DNA of 64,000 bases from Emiliania huxleyi CCMP1516 (GCF_000372725.1 NW_005199953.1:39499-103498); one strand, 5' to 3'; numbered from the stretch's first letter, positions 28,311-39,500 are shown. The notes: a model not told the origin generated them from the sequence alone. A program made the numbers and translations.

Positions 28311-28680
28311 ACGGGAGGAGCAAGCGTGTGAGGGCACGGGTGGGCCGCTTGTAACCGGATAGCATGTCACAGTGAGTGAGTGAGTGAGTGCACCACCGCG
28401 AGGTCTCAAAAATGGCGAAGTGTGAACGGCGTGCATGGCAGTCATCAGCCCGCACGTCGTCAAGCACGTCGTCTTGGTGCGTATATGTCTCGGACCTCCT
28501 CGATCCCATCGCCGCCTCCCTTCCCTTCTCCACCTCCAGCATCCTCGGCCATCCATCGCCGCCGCTACTGCCGCCGCTGCTTGCGATGCGCCCGCCCCTC
28601 TCTGTCGCCCGACACTTCCAGGCCGTGAGTCGCGCTCGCGCGCTTCGCAGGTGCACGAGCTGCGCTGCTCTTGAGTTGCC

Positions 28681-30358
28681 ATGCTCAAGACTCCGGGGCA
28701 GTGGATTTCCTTCCTTCGAACCCCGAGATCGCCACCGCCATTTTCGCCACCGCCACCGCCTCTTCCGCCGCCCTCGCCGCCACCGTCATTTCCCTCGCCG
28801 CCATCACCTCCATCTCCTCCGCTGCCACCGCCTGCGCTGCCACCGCCTCCGCCGCCCCCGATTTCGCCTAATCCATCGCCTCCCGAGCCCTCGCCACCGC
28901 CGCCGCCCCCGCCCTCGCCGCACCCGTCGCACCCGCCCTCGCCGCCGCCGCCGCACTCGCCCTCGCCGCCGCCGCCGCCGCCGCACCCGCCCTCGCCGCC
29001 GCCGCACCCGCCGACCCCGCCGCCGCCACTGCCTCCGCCGCCGCCGCCTCTCGTGCCGACCTCATGGAGTGATTTACCGTGTGTCTTTCCCGTCACGGAG
29101 GGCAAGGGCCAGACCTGCATAGACTTTATCGGCACCTCCTGCACCAGCCCCTCCCTCCAGGGACTCTGGGCCGACCACGTCTGCCCGCATTGCCGCGGCT
29201 GCTGCTCCATGCCGCCGCCGCCTTCGCCTCCCGCGGCCCCGCCGCCGCCTCCCGCGGCCCCGCCGCCGCCGCCGCCGCCACCGAAGCCGCGACCGCCGCC
29301 GCCGCCGCCGCCTCCCGCGGCCCCGCCTTCGCCTCCCGCGGCCCCGCCGCCGCCGCCACCGAAGCCGCCGCCGCCGCCGCCGCCGCCGCCTTCGCCTCCC
29401 GCGGCCCCGCCCTCGCCTCCGACCCCGCCACCGCCGCCGCCGAAGCTGCCGCCGCCGCCGCCGCCGCCGCCTCCGCCGCCTCCGATGCTGCCGCCGCCGC
29501 CTCCGACGCCGCCGCCGCCTCCGATGCCGCCACTGCCTTACCCACCGCCGCCGGCGCCTCCCCTGCCCCCAGTGCCACCTGCTCCTCCGCCCCTACCCCC
29601 GCTGCCCCCGTCCCCGCCGCCCTCGTCGCCGCCTCCTTCTCCGCCACCGCCGTCTCCGCCGCCTCCAAGCCCGGCGCCTCCCCTGCCCCCAGTGCCACCT
29701 TCTCCTCCGCCCCTACCCCCACCGCCCTCGCCGCCACCTCCTTCTCCGCCATCGCCGTCTCCGCCGCCTCGAAGCCCTCCGCCACCGTCACCGCCAACGC
29801 CGTCGCCGCCGCCGCCCTCGCCCTCTCCCCCGTCATCGCCGCCGCTCTCGCCGCCGCCGTTGCCGCCGCCGTCGTCGCCGCTAGACGCGCCCGGTGTGCT
29901 GTCCATTGTCTCCGCCGGGGCTGCTGGCGCTCTCAAGGCGCTGGCAGCGGCTACTCCGCGGTGAGATCGTCCCGAGAGTGATGAACACGAGATCGCTCGA
30001 GTAGGGGCTGAAGCAGAACGGCGCGGGGCTCATCAGCGATCTGTCTGGGTGCGCCCCTGGCGCGCCGGGCATCGACTGCAGCTCCCGCCGACTCCTCGCC
30101 ACTTCGCTGGTGATAATGGCCGCGGCGACCGCGCTCTACGCTTGCATCTGCTTCCTGCCGCGCTACCGCCGGCGGCGCGAGAGCAGGGCGCGCGCACAAG
30201 CTTGTAGACTGGCACACACAGAGATGGTTCGACGAGCGCTCTCGAGAGAGGAGGACGCACTCAGCCAGTCCATTGTATTCGTAGCCCTTGCATTCGTGCG
30301 GTGCTCCCCGAGATCACACGGCGCGGTCTGTACACCGCAGCCATGCCCTCCCCCCTGA
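28681..30358 (+). CDS. Proline-rich (extensin/pherophorin-like) membrane glycoprotein
   Basis: Exon 1 (28681-29937) encodes two long poly-proline domains of PPPSPPP type. Between them is a compact Cys module (SWSDLPCVFPVTEGKGQTC, then SLQGLWADHVCPHCRGCC). Exon 2 (30017-30358) encodes a short spacer with two Cys, a membrane segment (LLATSLVIMAAATALYACIC) and a basic cytosolic tail. The 79-bp intron needs a GC donor (CTCAAG then GCGCTG); a GT donor at 29961 does not restore the frame. Such Hyp-rich proteins build or anchor algal cell coverings. No signal peptide is seen at the Met, so a 5' exon is likely (candidate frame 28388-28680). The acidic frame at 30407 may be a further 3' exon. Confidence 0.6.
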
Positions 30359-30406
30359 CCCTCGCGTCTTCATGGCGCGTACTGTATATAGGCGCACACG
30401 CGGCTT

Positions 30407-30904
30407 TTGGAGAACGACAGCGAGGCGGCCTTGCAGGAGGCGGTCGAGAGCCGCGAAGCCTTACCTCAAGTGGTGAGTCGGTCGCGGCGGCAGCCGGTAA
30501 CCGTGGGCCGGGGGCGAGGGGCGGCGCTCGGCAGTACGGGGAGCGTTGCGGCGCCGAGAGCGAGGCCGGTTTCCGCGCCGACGGTGCCTTCGGTGCCTCT
30601 GGGCAGCGAGTCGGCCGACGTCGAGAAGGAGGAGGAGGAGGAGGAGTGGGAGGAGGAGGAGGAGGGGAAGGGGGAGAGGAGACCTCTCTCCCCCCGGCCC
30701 GTACCACCGGGTGAGGAGAGCGAGTCTGGGCCGCAAGTCTGGGCCGCTCTCAACGCGCGGGCTCTCAACGCCCGGGCTCGGCGGATGGCGAACGCCCTAA
30801 TGAGCGGAACGCAGCTCGACGCCGACCCAGCAGCCGTCGCCCGGGCGGCGCGGGTGGCGGGGGCTCTGCAGGACAGGAGGGCACTTTCCGGCAACTATGA
30901 TTAA
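30407..30904 (+). CDS. Acidic low-complexity protein or tail exon
   Basis: A frame of 165 codons with a helical start (ENDSEAALQEAVESREAL), a run of Glu around residues 73-86 and a C-terminal helix (RMANALMSGTQLDADPAAVA). The ORF starts at a non-ATG codon, which suggests it is an exon and not a whole gene; TGTATATAG just upstream could be its acceptor. It lies 50 bp after the membrane glycoprotein and could be that protein's cytosolic tail. No family recognised. Confidence 0.35.
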   Translation: MENDSEAALQEAVESREALPQVVSRSRRQPVTVGRGRGAALGSTGSVAAPRARPVSAPTVPSVPLGSESADVEKEEEEEEWEEEEEGKGERRPLSPRPVPPGEESESGPQVWAALNARALNARARRMANALMSGTQLDADPAAVARAARVAGALQDRRALSGNYD

Positions 30905-31624
30905 ACTATGTGGATTAGAGCGCCTCGGGCGGGCGGCGGCGGCGCGGTACGTGTTCCGGTATTCGTGTACGTGTAATGGGTTTCACAATGCCTCTCGGCG
31001 TCGCATGGGGGGATACAGTATAGCCGGAATTGGATCACCTATTTCTTTTTCTACTTTCCAATAGAGTCCTAGACTTTGCTCGGACACAACGGATGCGGGG
31101 GGGGGGAGGGAGCCACCTCGGGGCTGGCCTCCTCGGCAGCCTCGCTCTCTCAGTACTCAAAGAGCGCAGAGCGGCGGCTCTCTCTCCAGGGACAGAGTGC
31201 AGAGAAGAGAGATCGCCAGACGCCACACTGACACTCCACACGGTCTCTGGTAAAGCTGCCTCGTGCGCCTGCAGCTGCACGTGCACCCCCCCCTGCGGCT
31301 GCGCAGAGAGATTAGACAATATACGTAAAAACATGCGATGTCCGATGATTGCATTTTTGCAAATGATAAAATTGACCCCACGCGCGGCTGATCAGATGTG
31401 CTAACTCAGAGCCCCCCCCCCCCCCCTCCCCACACTGGAAAAGCGAGCTAGAGATTCGATTAAACGACAAGTGTCTGTTTACTGTTGGGAGTGCTCCCAG
31501 AGCCGCCCCAGTGCGCCCAGACTCAAAAGGCAGCCGCCGACACGGCCGGTGCCGGGGCGGACCCCGCTGTACATGCGCGCCGACGCTGTCCGCCATCGCG
31601 CCGAATGCGCCAGCGCGACCGCGC
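30905..31624. other. Intergenic
   Basis: Contains a poly-C run (about 31411-31428) and an A/T-richer patch around 31310-31375. No gene seen. Confidence 0.4.
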
Positions 31625-33980
31625 TCACTTTGCCTTGTCGGCCGCCGGGTCCGTCCGCTTCGTGACGAGGATGAGGTGGAAGCCAAAGCCTGTCTGCACC
31701 GGCCCCTGCACCTCCATGAGTGGCGCGTCCCAGCACACCTTGAGGCAGGGCGGGGTGGGGCGGCGTCCTTGCCAGCCGCCGGCGCCGGGGCCGCCGCTAA
31801 AGCCTTTGCTGGAGAAAAGGGAGACAAAGGGCGCCATCGAGTGTGTGAGGTGTGTGAGGTGTGTGAGGTGTGCCTGTGCGCGCGCCCGTGAGTGCAGAGT
31901 GCGTGTGGCGCGCGCGTCCGTCCCTCCCTGTGCCCCCAGCACACCTTGTCAAAGGCGGGTACCATCTGGCCAGGCCCAAACTCGCCTGCCGGCAGGAGGA
32001 AGGGGGGGGGAGGGGGGGGGGGGTGCTCGGACGTGTCTCGGACGTCTCTCGGACGAGGAGCGGCACATTCTGGGGAGATCTGGGGAGATCTGGGGAGATC
32101 TGGGGAGGTATGGGGAGGTCTGGGGAGGTATGGGGAGGTATGGGGAGATCTGGGGAGGTCTGGGGAGGTCTGGGGAGGTCTGGGGAGGTATGGGGAGGTA
32201 TGGGGAGGTATGGGGAGATCTGGGGAGATCTGGGGAGATCTGGGGAGATCTGGGGAGGTCTGGGGAGGTCTGGGGAGATCTGGGGAGATCTGGGGAGGTA
32301 TGGGGAGGTATGGGGAGGTATGGGGAGGTATGGGGAGATCTGGGGAGATCAAGGGAGGTATGGGGAGATCTGGCGAGGTATGGGGAGGTCTGGCGAGATC
32401 TGGGGAGAACTCACCGAGGGCGCCGCCTCGCTTGCCAGAGGGGCACGTGCTGTGCTCGGCGGCGAGCGCCGCGAACGCGCTGCCGAGCGCCTGCGGAAGA
32501 GGGCTCCGAGCGGGCTCCGAGAAGGCACCGACAAGGTTGGACGAGGAAGGGGAGGGGGGGGGAGGGGGGGAGGAGGAGGCCTCTATGCCGACGGTCCACA
32601 GCCGAAGGCCTCAGCGCCGAGCGCCCCCCCCGCACTTGTGTGTTTCGTTCCACACCGCGGTGGGGGACCCACTACCGGCCACCCACCTCTCGCCTCCCGC
32701 CTCCTACCCTCTCACTCGGGGTGCGTGGCAGCCTCAGCTGGCGGAGTGCCGGTTGTGAGTCTGTGTGTGTCTGTGTGTCGCTCGAGCGTGCCGTCATCGT
32801 CGGTCTCGCGTCCCCCCGCACCGCGCCGCCGGTGTCCCAGCCCGCTCCTCTGGCTGCTCTTCGCCTCACTATCTATTGTATCCTCTGCGCCTCGGCGTCG
32901 CCAGCCTTGTCAGCGAGCTCGGCCTGTTCCGGGGGAGGTTCCGGGGAGGTTCTGGGGAGGTTTTGGGGAGATTCCGAGAAGGTTGCGAGACGGTTCCGAG
33001 ACGGTTGCGAGACGGTTCCGAGACGGTTCCGAGACGGTTGCGAGGGCCACGTGGCGGGGCAGGGATCGAGACGGCAGGGGAGGCGGCGGGGAGGCGGGGA
33101 GGCGGCAGGGAGAGGGGGAGGAGGACATGGCTTGCCTTGAGCTTCTCGCACACCTCCTCCTCCTTCACGAGGATGTGGCTCGCCGCAACCTTGCGCCAGA
33201 TAGGGTGAGATGTGGGGAGATGTGGGGAGATGCGGGGAGATGTGGGGAGATATGGCTCGCCGCAACCTTGCGCCAGATAGGGTGAGATATGGGGAGATGC
33301 GGGGAGATGTGGCGAGATGTGGGGAGATGTGGCTCGCCGCAACCTTGCGCCAGAGAGGGTGAGATATGGGGAGATGTGGCGAGATGTGGCGAGATGTGGG
33401 GAGATGTGGTTCGCCGCAACCTTGCGCCAGAGAGGGTGAGATGTGGGGAGATGTGGCGAGATGTGGCGAGATGTGGGGAGATATGGCTCGCCGCAACCTT
33501 GCGCCAGATAGGGTGAGATATGGGGAGATGCGGGGAGATGTGGCGAGATGTGGGGAGATGTGGCTCGCCGCAACCTTGCGCCAGATAGGGTGAGATATGG
33601 GGAGATGCGGGGAGATGTGGCGAGATGTGGGGAGATGTGGCTCGCCGCAACCTTGCGCCAGATAGGGTGAGATATGGGGAGATGTGGCGAGATGTGGCGA
33701 GATGTGGGGAGATATGGCTCGCCGCAACCTTGCGCCCGCCGCCGCCGCCGCCCATGAACCGGTACGCCAGCAGGGCGAGGAGCACGAGGTGCCTAGTACC
33801 ATACCCCCAGAGTACCGAACCCAGTATGAACCGGTACGCCAGCAGGGCGAGGAGCACGAGGTGCCTAGTACCATACCCCCAGAGTACCGAACCCAGTATG
33901 AACCGGTACGCCAGCAGGGCGAGGAGCACGAGGTGCCACGGCGCGAGAGGGCCCAGCAGCGGAGTGCTCATCACCGCCAT
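31625..33980 (-). CDS. Membrane-anchored parvulin peptidyl-prolyl isomerase
   Basis: Exons: 33980-33937, 33792-33729, 33189-33136, 32490-32415, 31985-31945, 31738-31625. All joins keep phase and give about 130 residues: a short N-terminus, one membrane segment (HLVLLALLAYRFMGGGG), then the parvulin domain. Its landmarks are KVAASHILVKEEEVCEKLK, FAALAAEHSTCPSGKRGGAL, EFGPGQMVPAFDK and GFGFHLILVTKRT; the order and spacing match PIN4/Par14-type enzymes (His, Cys and Phe/Gly-His positions kept), which catalyse cis-trans proline isomerisation. At least three introns repeat exon-edge sequence at both ends. Unspliced, the 72-bp units in the first intron stay in frame and would add two extra hydrophobic segments. 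The gene lies head to tail with an FKBP gene, another isomerase family. Confidence 0.8.
32057..32410. repeat. Intronic array of 10-bp words
   Basis: About thirty-five copies of GGGGAGATCT, GGGGAGGTAT and GGGGAGGTCT in tandem fill intron 3 of the parvulin gene. On the coding strand they read AGATCTCCCC or AGACCTCCCC, so each unit offers a CCCCAG acceptor-like site. Confidence 0.85.
33177..33740. repeat. 77-bp array made of an intron-exon boundary
   Basis: Eight copies of a block starting GGCTCGCCGCAACCTTGCGC recur at 33177, 33254, 33331, 33408, 33485, 33562, 33639 and 33716, exactly 77 bp apart. On the minus strand each copy is the 3' splice site and first codons of parvulin exon 3 (GCGCAAG then GTTGCGGCGAGCCA). 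The remainder of the unit is GGGGAGATGTGG words. The outermost copies are the real donor and acceptor of intron 2 in this annotation. Confidence 0.9.
33793..33936. repeat. Two 72-bp units with IE-B core in a parvulin exon
   Basis: The units 33936-33865 and 33864-33793 each consist of about 37 bp copied from the exon (minus strand, starting GCACCTCGTGCTCCTCGCC) and a core TACTGGGTTCGGTACTCT, GGGGGTATGGTACTAG. Each unit begins with GC and ends with AG, so it can be spliced as a 72-bp GC-AG intron, or the two together as one 144-bp intron. Either way the reading frame is preserved. Confidence 0.8.
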
Positions 33981-34359
33981 CACCTGTTCACAGCTAGAGG
34001 TGTGAAGAGACGCTGTTCACAGCCAGAGGGCACCACCAGCTCATCACCGCCATCGCCTGGCGGGCGGGGTGCGGACTGGTCGACTCGGCCCGCGCTGCAA
34101 GGAGGTGGCTACCTCCTGCGCGGGGCCGCTCCGGAGCGACCCGGCCGCCCTCCGACCCCACTGCCATACCACTATCCTTCAACACTAGCAGGTGGCTTGG
34201 AGGTGGCGGGAGGTGTCTTGGAGGTGTCCTGGAGGTGTCCAGGAGGCGGCTAGCAGGTGGCTAGGACTAGGAAGTGTGTGGGAGGTGCGTGTCCACAGGA
34301 GGTGTCCAGGAGGTGTCCAGGAGGTGTCCAGGAGGCGTCTAGGAGGTGTCCAGGAGTGT
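33981..34359. other. Spacer with GGAGGTGTCC tandem words
   Basis: Between the two isomerase genes. From about 34190 to 34385 the sequence is a degenerate tandem of AGGAGGTGTCC. No gene seen. Confidence 0.5.
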
Positions 34360-34940
34360 CTAGGAGGTGTCTCGGAGGTGTCTCGGAGGCGCCGCCTTCT
34401 CGACCGGCCCGACTCCGCCAGTGTTGAGCGAGAGGAGCTCGAGGTCGAAGATCAGCACCTCGTCGGCTCCGATCTTGCCGCCGGCGCCGCGCGACCCGTA
34501 CGCCAGCTCGCTCGGGATGTACAGCTCCCAGCGGTCACCCGCCCGCATCAGCTGCAGCGCCTGGTGGGCATGGCACGTGTAGGATGATGGCCTGACCCAC
34601 CCCACCAGCGTCCTGCCTTGGCCAGCTGCAGCGCCTCTGTCCACCCTTTGATGACCTGGGACGGCGCAAACGTGGTGGGCGAGCCGCGCTTGCGGGACGA
34701 GTCAAACACGGTCCCGTCGAGCAAGCGCCCCTCGTAGTGGCACTGGCACGGCGTGCCCGCCGACGGCCGCGGCGCAGACTGATTGGTCGCCGCCTTCAGC
34801 ACCTTGTACTGCAGGCCCGATGGCAGCACGACGACGCCCGCGGCGCCCTTGTTACCGTCCAGGAACGCCTGGCCCTTTGCGTTGGACGCGCTACTTACGC
34901 TGACGAGTAGAAGCGCCGCGAGGGCGCGCAGGGACGCCAT
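34360..34940 (-). CDS. FKBP-type peptidyl-prolyl isomerase, secretory
   Basis: Exons 34940-34635 and 34560-34360 join in phase to 168 residues. A signal peptide ([20 protein letters not shown]) is followed by the FKBP domain: [77 protein letters not shown]. These are the expected strands and the FK506-pocket residues of small FKBPs of the FKBP14/Mip sort, so it should fold proteins in the endoplasmic reticulum or a related lumen. No ER-retention tail is seen. The 74-bp intron has a GC donor, and AGGCGCTGCAGCTG occurs at both ends. It follows the parvulin gene on the same strand. Confidence 0.85.
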
Positions 34941-35344
34941 ATGTTTACACAAAAGCCAGGAAAAGCGCGCCGCTGCGAGTTATTTCTTTTCTTTAGATTG
35001 CTGGGGCAGCAGAATTTTACAACAAAGCTCCCTCGCACAACACTGGGCACGGGACTGGCAGGAAATGCGCCCCGTGTTATTTCTTTTCTACCCAAGTATA
35101 AGTTTCGCGCGTCCCCACGATGCCTGAAGATCCTCAGTGGCTGCAGCCACTCGCGGCCGCTGCCGAAGGCACCGGTCACACGGACTTCAGCTCGGCACGC
35201 GCGCTGCCGGCCGGCGGGCCATGCTCTGGTGGACAGCGTGTTGGTGCTCTAGACCAACGCCAACCCCAACAGAGCTCTCCCTGCCGGCCGCCGCGACGCG
35301 ACGGCCTGAGCCTCGAGTCTCCTGCTGCAACTCGTTGCTCAGGC
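34941..35344. other. Intergenic
   Basis: TTATTTCTTTTCT occurs twice (34980 and 35078). No gene supported. Confidence 0.4.
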
Positions 35345-35834
35345 TCAGGCCGCCGGGCACGAGGCTCGCCTCGCAGCAGCCCTGGGCGCAGCCCGTGCAC
35401 GGCTTCGGCGGCCGCCGCTCTCGCCGCCGCCTCCGTCGCCGCCCTGGCGGAGACCGCCCGCGCCGCCTCGGCCGCCGCCGGCTCCGCCGCGTTTGTTGTG
35501 GCGGCGGCGCTTGCCCCCCCTCCCCCCGCCGGCGCCCTCAGCAGGCCCGCCGTCAGCCGCTGCAGCCTCCTCGGCCCGCGCGTACACCGCCTCGATGAGG
35601 GCGGGGACGTGGCACGCGCGGTGCGGATCGTCCGCCATCGGCCGGCAGGATTTCGAGCAGCACAGCTCGCGCCCCCTCACCTCGCGCCTCACGCCTCCCT
35701 CCCACCCTCTCAGGCATTTCTCCTCCCTGCTGCTCGCCGACTCCTCCTCCCCCCGCATGACCGACGACTACCCGACCTTCGGCGACTCCTCCCTCTTCGG
35801 CGCCAACGTCTACTACCCGTTCGCGGCCCGGTGA
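35345..35834. other. Coding-like segment, strand uncertain
   Basis: Both strands have protein-like frames. Plus (35493-35834) ends with MTDDYPTFGDSSLFGANVYY then PFAAR before TGA, with a CCCTCTCAG acceptor-like site at 35713-35721. Minus (35758-35345) reads ELCCSKSCRPMADDPHRACH and VPALIEAVYARAEEAAAADG, then a Gly/Arg-rich tail. I cannot decide which is used; no family recognised on either. Confidence 0.35.
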
Positions 35835-36567
35835 GGGGCGGGAGCGCAGCCATTCCAACGGCTGGGAAAGTTTCTGAACGGCCGTGGCTGCATGCGCCTG
35901 CATGCCGGCTTACTAAGGAGGTCCCTCGCTCCCGCTCCTCTCTCGGAAGACGCGCGCCGGCCTGGGGGACTCGCTTGCGATCCCGCTCCAGCCAGAGGCC
36001 GCGTGAGGCGTGTGGGACGGCGCACGCTGGGGCTCGGCCCCAAGTGTGCGCTGGCCTCGCGTCTCGAGGGGAGGGCGGCTCGTAACTGAGGTCCGCCGTC
36101 AGAGACAGTCGTCCTCGCCTCCCTCCGACGTCCTCTACGAGGGGGGGACTCCGAACGGCCGAGCATGCCCTCGCATGCCGGACAAACAACTAGGTAGGTC
36201 ATAGACCTCCCCCCCTCTCCGAGGGCAGAGGCTGCCGCCTCTCGGATACTCTCGGCCATTCCAACGGCCAGGCCGCTCGCTTAAGGCTGATTGGCTAGAC
36301 GAGCGGCCTACCTCCGACAGGGCGGTCCGACAGTGCGTGGATCCGGCCCGCCCCGGCGGGTTACGGTTTAGCGCGCCGACAGACCGCCCTCTCCATCACC
36401 CTCGCCCAGGGATCTACAATGCTGTCTTAAGGTCCGACAGGTTCGGCACCGGGCACCGCCTCGGTATACAAAATGCGCCTGCGGGCGGACCCTCACAGAT
36501 CACAGATCACAAGGCTGCTCGCTGTGAACGGGCGCATCGGGGACACACCGATGGTGGGCAAGTGGGC
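35835..36567. other. Leader and spacer before the ankyrin-kinase gene
   Basis: CCATTCCAACGGC occurs at about 35850 and 36257, and GGTCCGACAG at about 36325 and 36431 (again near 41168). The frame of the kinase gene is open from 36337, but only non-ATG codons start it before 36568. No other gene seen. Confidence 0.45.
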
Positions 36568-39500
36568 ATGGCTGTGGACGCGCCGCTGCTCGGCCAGCGC
36601 GTCGTGCTCGGCGGGCTCTCTTCCCGCCCCGAGCTGAACGGGCAGCGGGGCGTGGCGCAGAGCTTCGAGGGCGGGCGGTACGCGGTGGCGCTCGAGGGCG
36701 GCGGCGAGAGCGTGCGGGTGCGGCCGGGTAATCTGTCGCCGGCGGCGGCGGGGCGGGCGTCGAGCGGTGCCGCGGCAGTCTCCGATGAGATCCTCGCAGC
36801 GGCTGAGCGAGGCGACGAGGAGGCGCTGCTGGCGTGGCTCGAAGGCGGCGGGCGGGCCGACGCGACGTACGAGAGAGGCGAGCTGAGCGGCCTCACGCTG
36901 CTGAAAGCCGCCGCTGGCAACGGCCACGAGCGGGTGGTCGAGCTGCTGCTGCGGCGCGGCGCGGAGATCAACCTGCAGAGCGGCAGCGGCTACACCGCGC
37001 TGATGAACGCCGCCAGCAACGGCCACGAGCGGGTGGTCGATTTGCTGATTCGGCACGGCGCTGAGGTCAATTTGCAGAGCAGCAACGGCCTCACCGCGCT
37101 GATGCTCGCCGCTTGCAGCGGCCACGAGCGGGTGGTCGAGCTGCTGCTTCAGCACGGCGCTCAGGTCAATTTGCAGAGCAGCAACGGCGGCACCGCGCTG
37201 ATGGGCGCCGCCATCCGAGGCCACCCCGCCGTCGTGCGGCGCTTGCTGCGGGCGGGCGCGGACACGGCGGCGCGCAGTGCGAGCGGCGAGACGGCGCTGC
37301 AGCTGGCCAAGGAGGAGGACCACGCCGAGTGCGTCGAGGCCTTCAAGAAGCACGTTCAGGAGGTGGTGGCGGGACGGCCCACGGCGACGGCAGTCGGCGG
37401 CGAAGGCGCAGGCGGCGCTTCCTCCGGCGGCGCTTCCTCGGCTGGATCGAGAGTCGCGGAGACGCCATCTCCAGCGTTGGCGGCGGGGCGGGCGCCGAGC
37501 GGTGTCGTGGCAGTCTCCGATGAGGTCGTCGCAGCAGCGCAGCGTGGCGAGGAGGAGGCGGTGCTGGCGTGGCTTGAGGGCGGCGGGCGGGCCGACGCGA
37601 CGTACGAGAGAGGCGAGGTGAGCGGCCTCACGCTGCTGATGGGCGCCGCCAACTACGGCCACGAGCAGGTGGTCGAGCTGCTGCTGCGGTGCGGCGCGGA
37701 GATCAACCAGCAGAACGGCAAAGGCGGCACCGCGCTGATGGGCGCCGCCTGCACTGGCCACGAGCGGTTGGTTGACTTGCTGATTCGGCGCGGCGCTGAC
37801 CTCAACCTGCAGAACAGCAACGGTCGCACCGCGCTGATGCTCGCCGCCAACTACGGCCACGAGCAGGTGGTCGAGCTGCTGATGCGGCGCGGCGCTGCTG
37901 TCAATCTGCAGGACAGCGGCGGCGGCACCGCGCTGATGCACGCCGCCAGCAACGGCCACGAGCGGGTGGTCGACTTGCTGATTCGGCACGGCGCTGAGGT
38001 CAATTTGCAGAGCAGCAACGGCGGCACCGCGCTGATAGCCGCCGCCGGATTCGGCCACGAGCGGGTGGTCGACTTGCTGATACGGGTGGTCGACTTGCTG
38101 ATCAACCTGCAGAACAGCAAAGGCTACACCGCGCTGATAGCCGCCGCCCTCTTCAACCGCCCCGCCGTCGTGCGGCGCTTGCTGCGGGCGGGCGCAGACA
38201 CGGCGGCGCGCAGTGCGAGCGGCGAGACGGCGCTGCAGCTGGCCAAGGAGGAGGACCACGCCGAGTGCGTCGAGGCCTTCAAGAAGCACGTTCAGGAGGT
38301 GGTGGCGGGAAGGCCCACGGCGACGACAGCCGGCGGCGAAGGCGCAGGCGGCGCTTCCTCCGGCGGCGCTTCCTCGGCTGGATCGAGAGTCGCGGAGACG
38401 CCATCTCCAGCGTTGGCGGCGGGGCGGGCGCCGAGCGGTGGCGTGGCAGTCTCCGATGCGGTCGTCGCAGCGGCTGGGCGAGGCGAGGAGGAGGCGGTGC
38501 TGGCGTGGCTCGAGGGCGGCGGGCGGGTCAACGCGACGTACGAGAGAGACGGCGTGAGCGGCCTCACGCTGCTGATGCACGCCGCCATCAAAGGCCACGA
38601 GCAGGTGGTCGAGCTGCTGCTTCGGCACGGGGCGGAGATCAACCCACAGAACAGCGTCGGCGACACCGCGCTGATGGACGCCGCCGGCATCGGACACGAG
38701 CGGGTGGTCGATTTGCTGATTCGGCACGGCGCTGAGGTCAATTTGCAGAGCAGCAACGGCGGCACCGCGCTGATAGCCGCCGTCCTCTTCAACCGCCCCG
38801 CCGTCGTGCGGCGCTTGCTGCGGGCGGGCGCAGACACGGCGGCGCGCAGTGCGAGCGACGAGACGGCGCTGCAGCTGGCCAAGGAGGAGGACCACGCCGA
38901 GTGCGTGCGCGCCCTCGAGGAGCATGCGGCGGCGGCGGCGGCGGAGACGGCGGCGGCGAGGGAGGCGGAGAGAGCGGCGGCAGAGGCGGAGGCGGCGCGG
39001 CATGCCGAGGCGCTGCTGGCGGAGGAGGAGGCGGAGAAGGAGGAACGCGTCAAGGAGAGCAAGAAGAAGAAGAAGAAGAAGAAGAAGAAGAGCGGCGGCG
39101 GCGAGGCAGACAACGCGGCGCCTGGCCCCAGCGCCACCGCCGTTCTGCCGCCGCCAACCCCACCGCCAGCCCCATCTCCTCCGCCCGCCGACGCAGCCGC
39201 CATCGCCGCGGCGGACGAGGCGCTGCAGCAGGCCGTGGCCGCTGGCTCGTACGAGGGCATGGCCAGCGCGCTGGAGGCGTGCAGCGGCCTCGCGAGCCCG
39301 GCGGTGCTGGCGGCGGCGAGGCGCGCGCGCGACAAGCTCAAGGAGGCGCGGAAGCGGGACAGCCAGCGGCTGCGCAAGGCGCATGGCGCGGCGATGGGCG
39401 CGCTCAAGTCGCTCGACACAGCGGAGGGCCCCTCCGCGCTCCGAGCGGGCATCGCCGCCGCCAAGGCGCACGTGGGCGTGCTGCCTGCCTTGGCCGAGGA

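Noticed and set aside
31485..33140. 551-codon plus-strand frame over the parvulin introns
   Set aside because: It reads GEIWGDLGR-type repeats from the minisatellite; the minus strand holds a complete parvulin.
33177..33740. Regular 77-bp array resembling a CRISPR array
   Set aside because: The intervals between the repeats are themselves near-identical, the repeated block is an exon edge, there are no cas genes, and the genome is eukaryotic.
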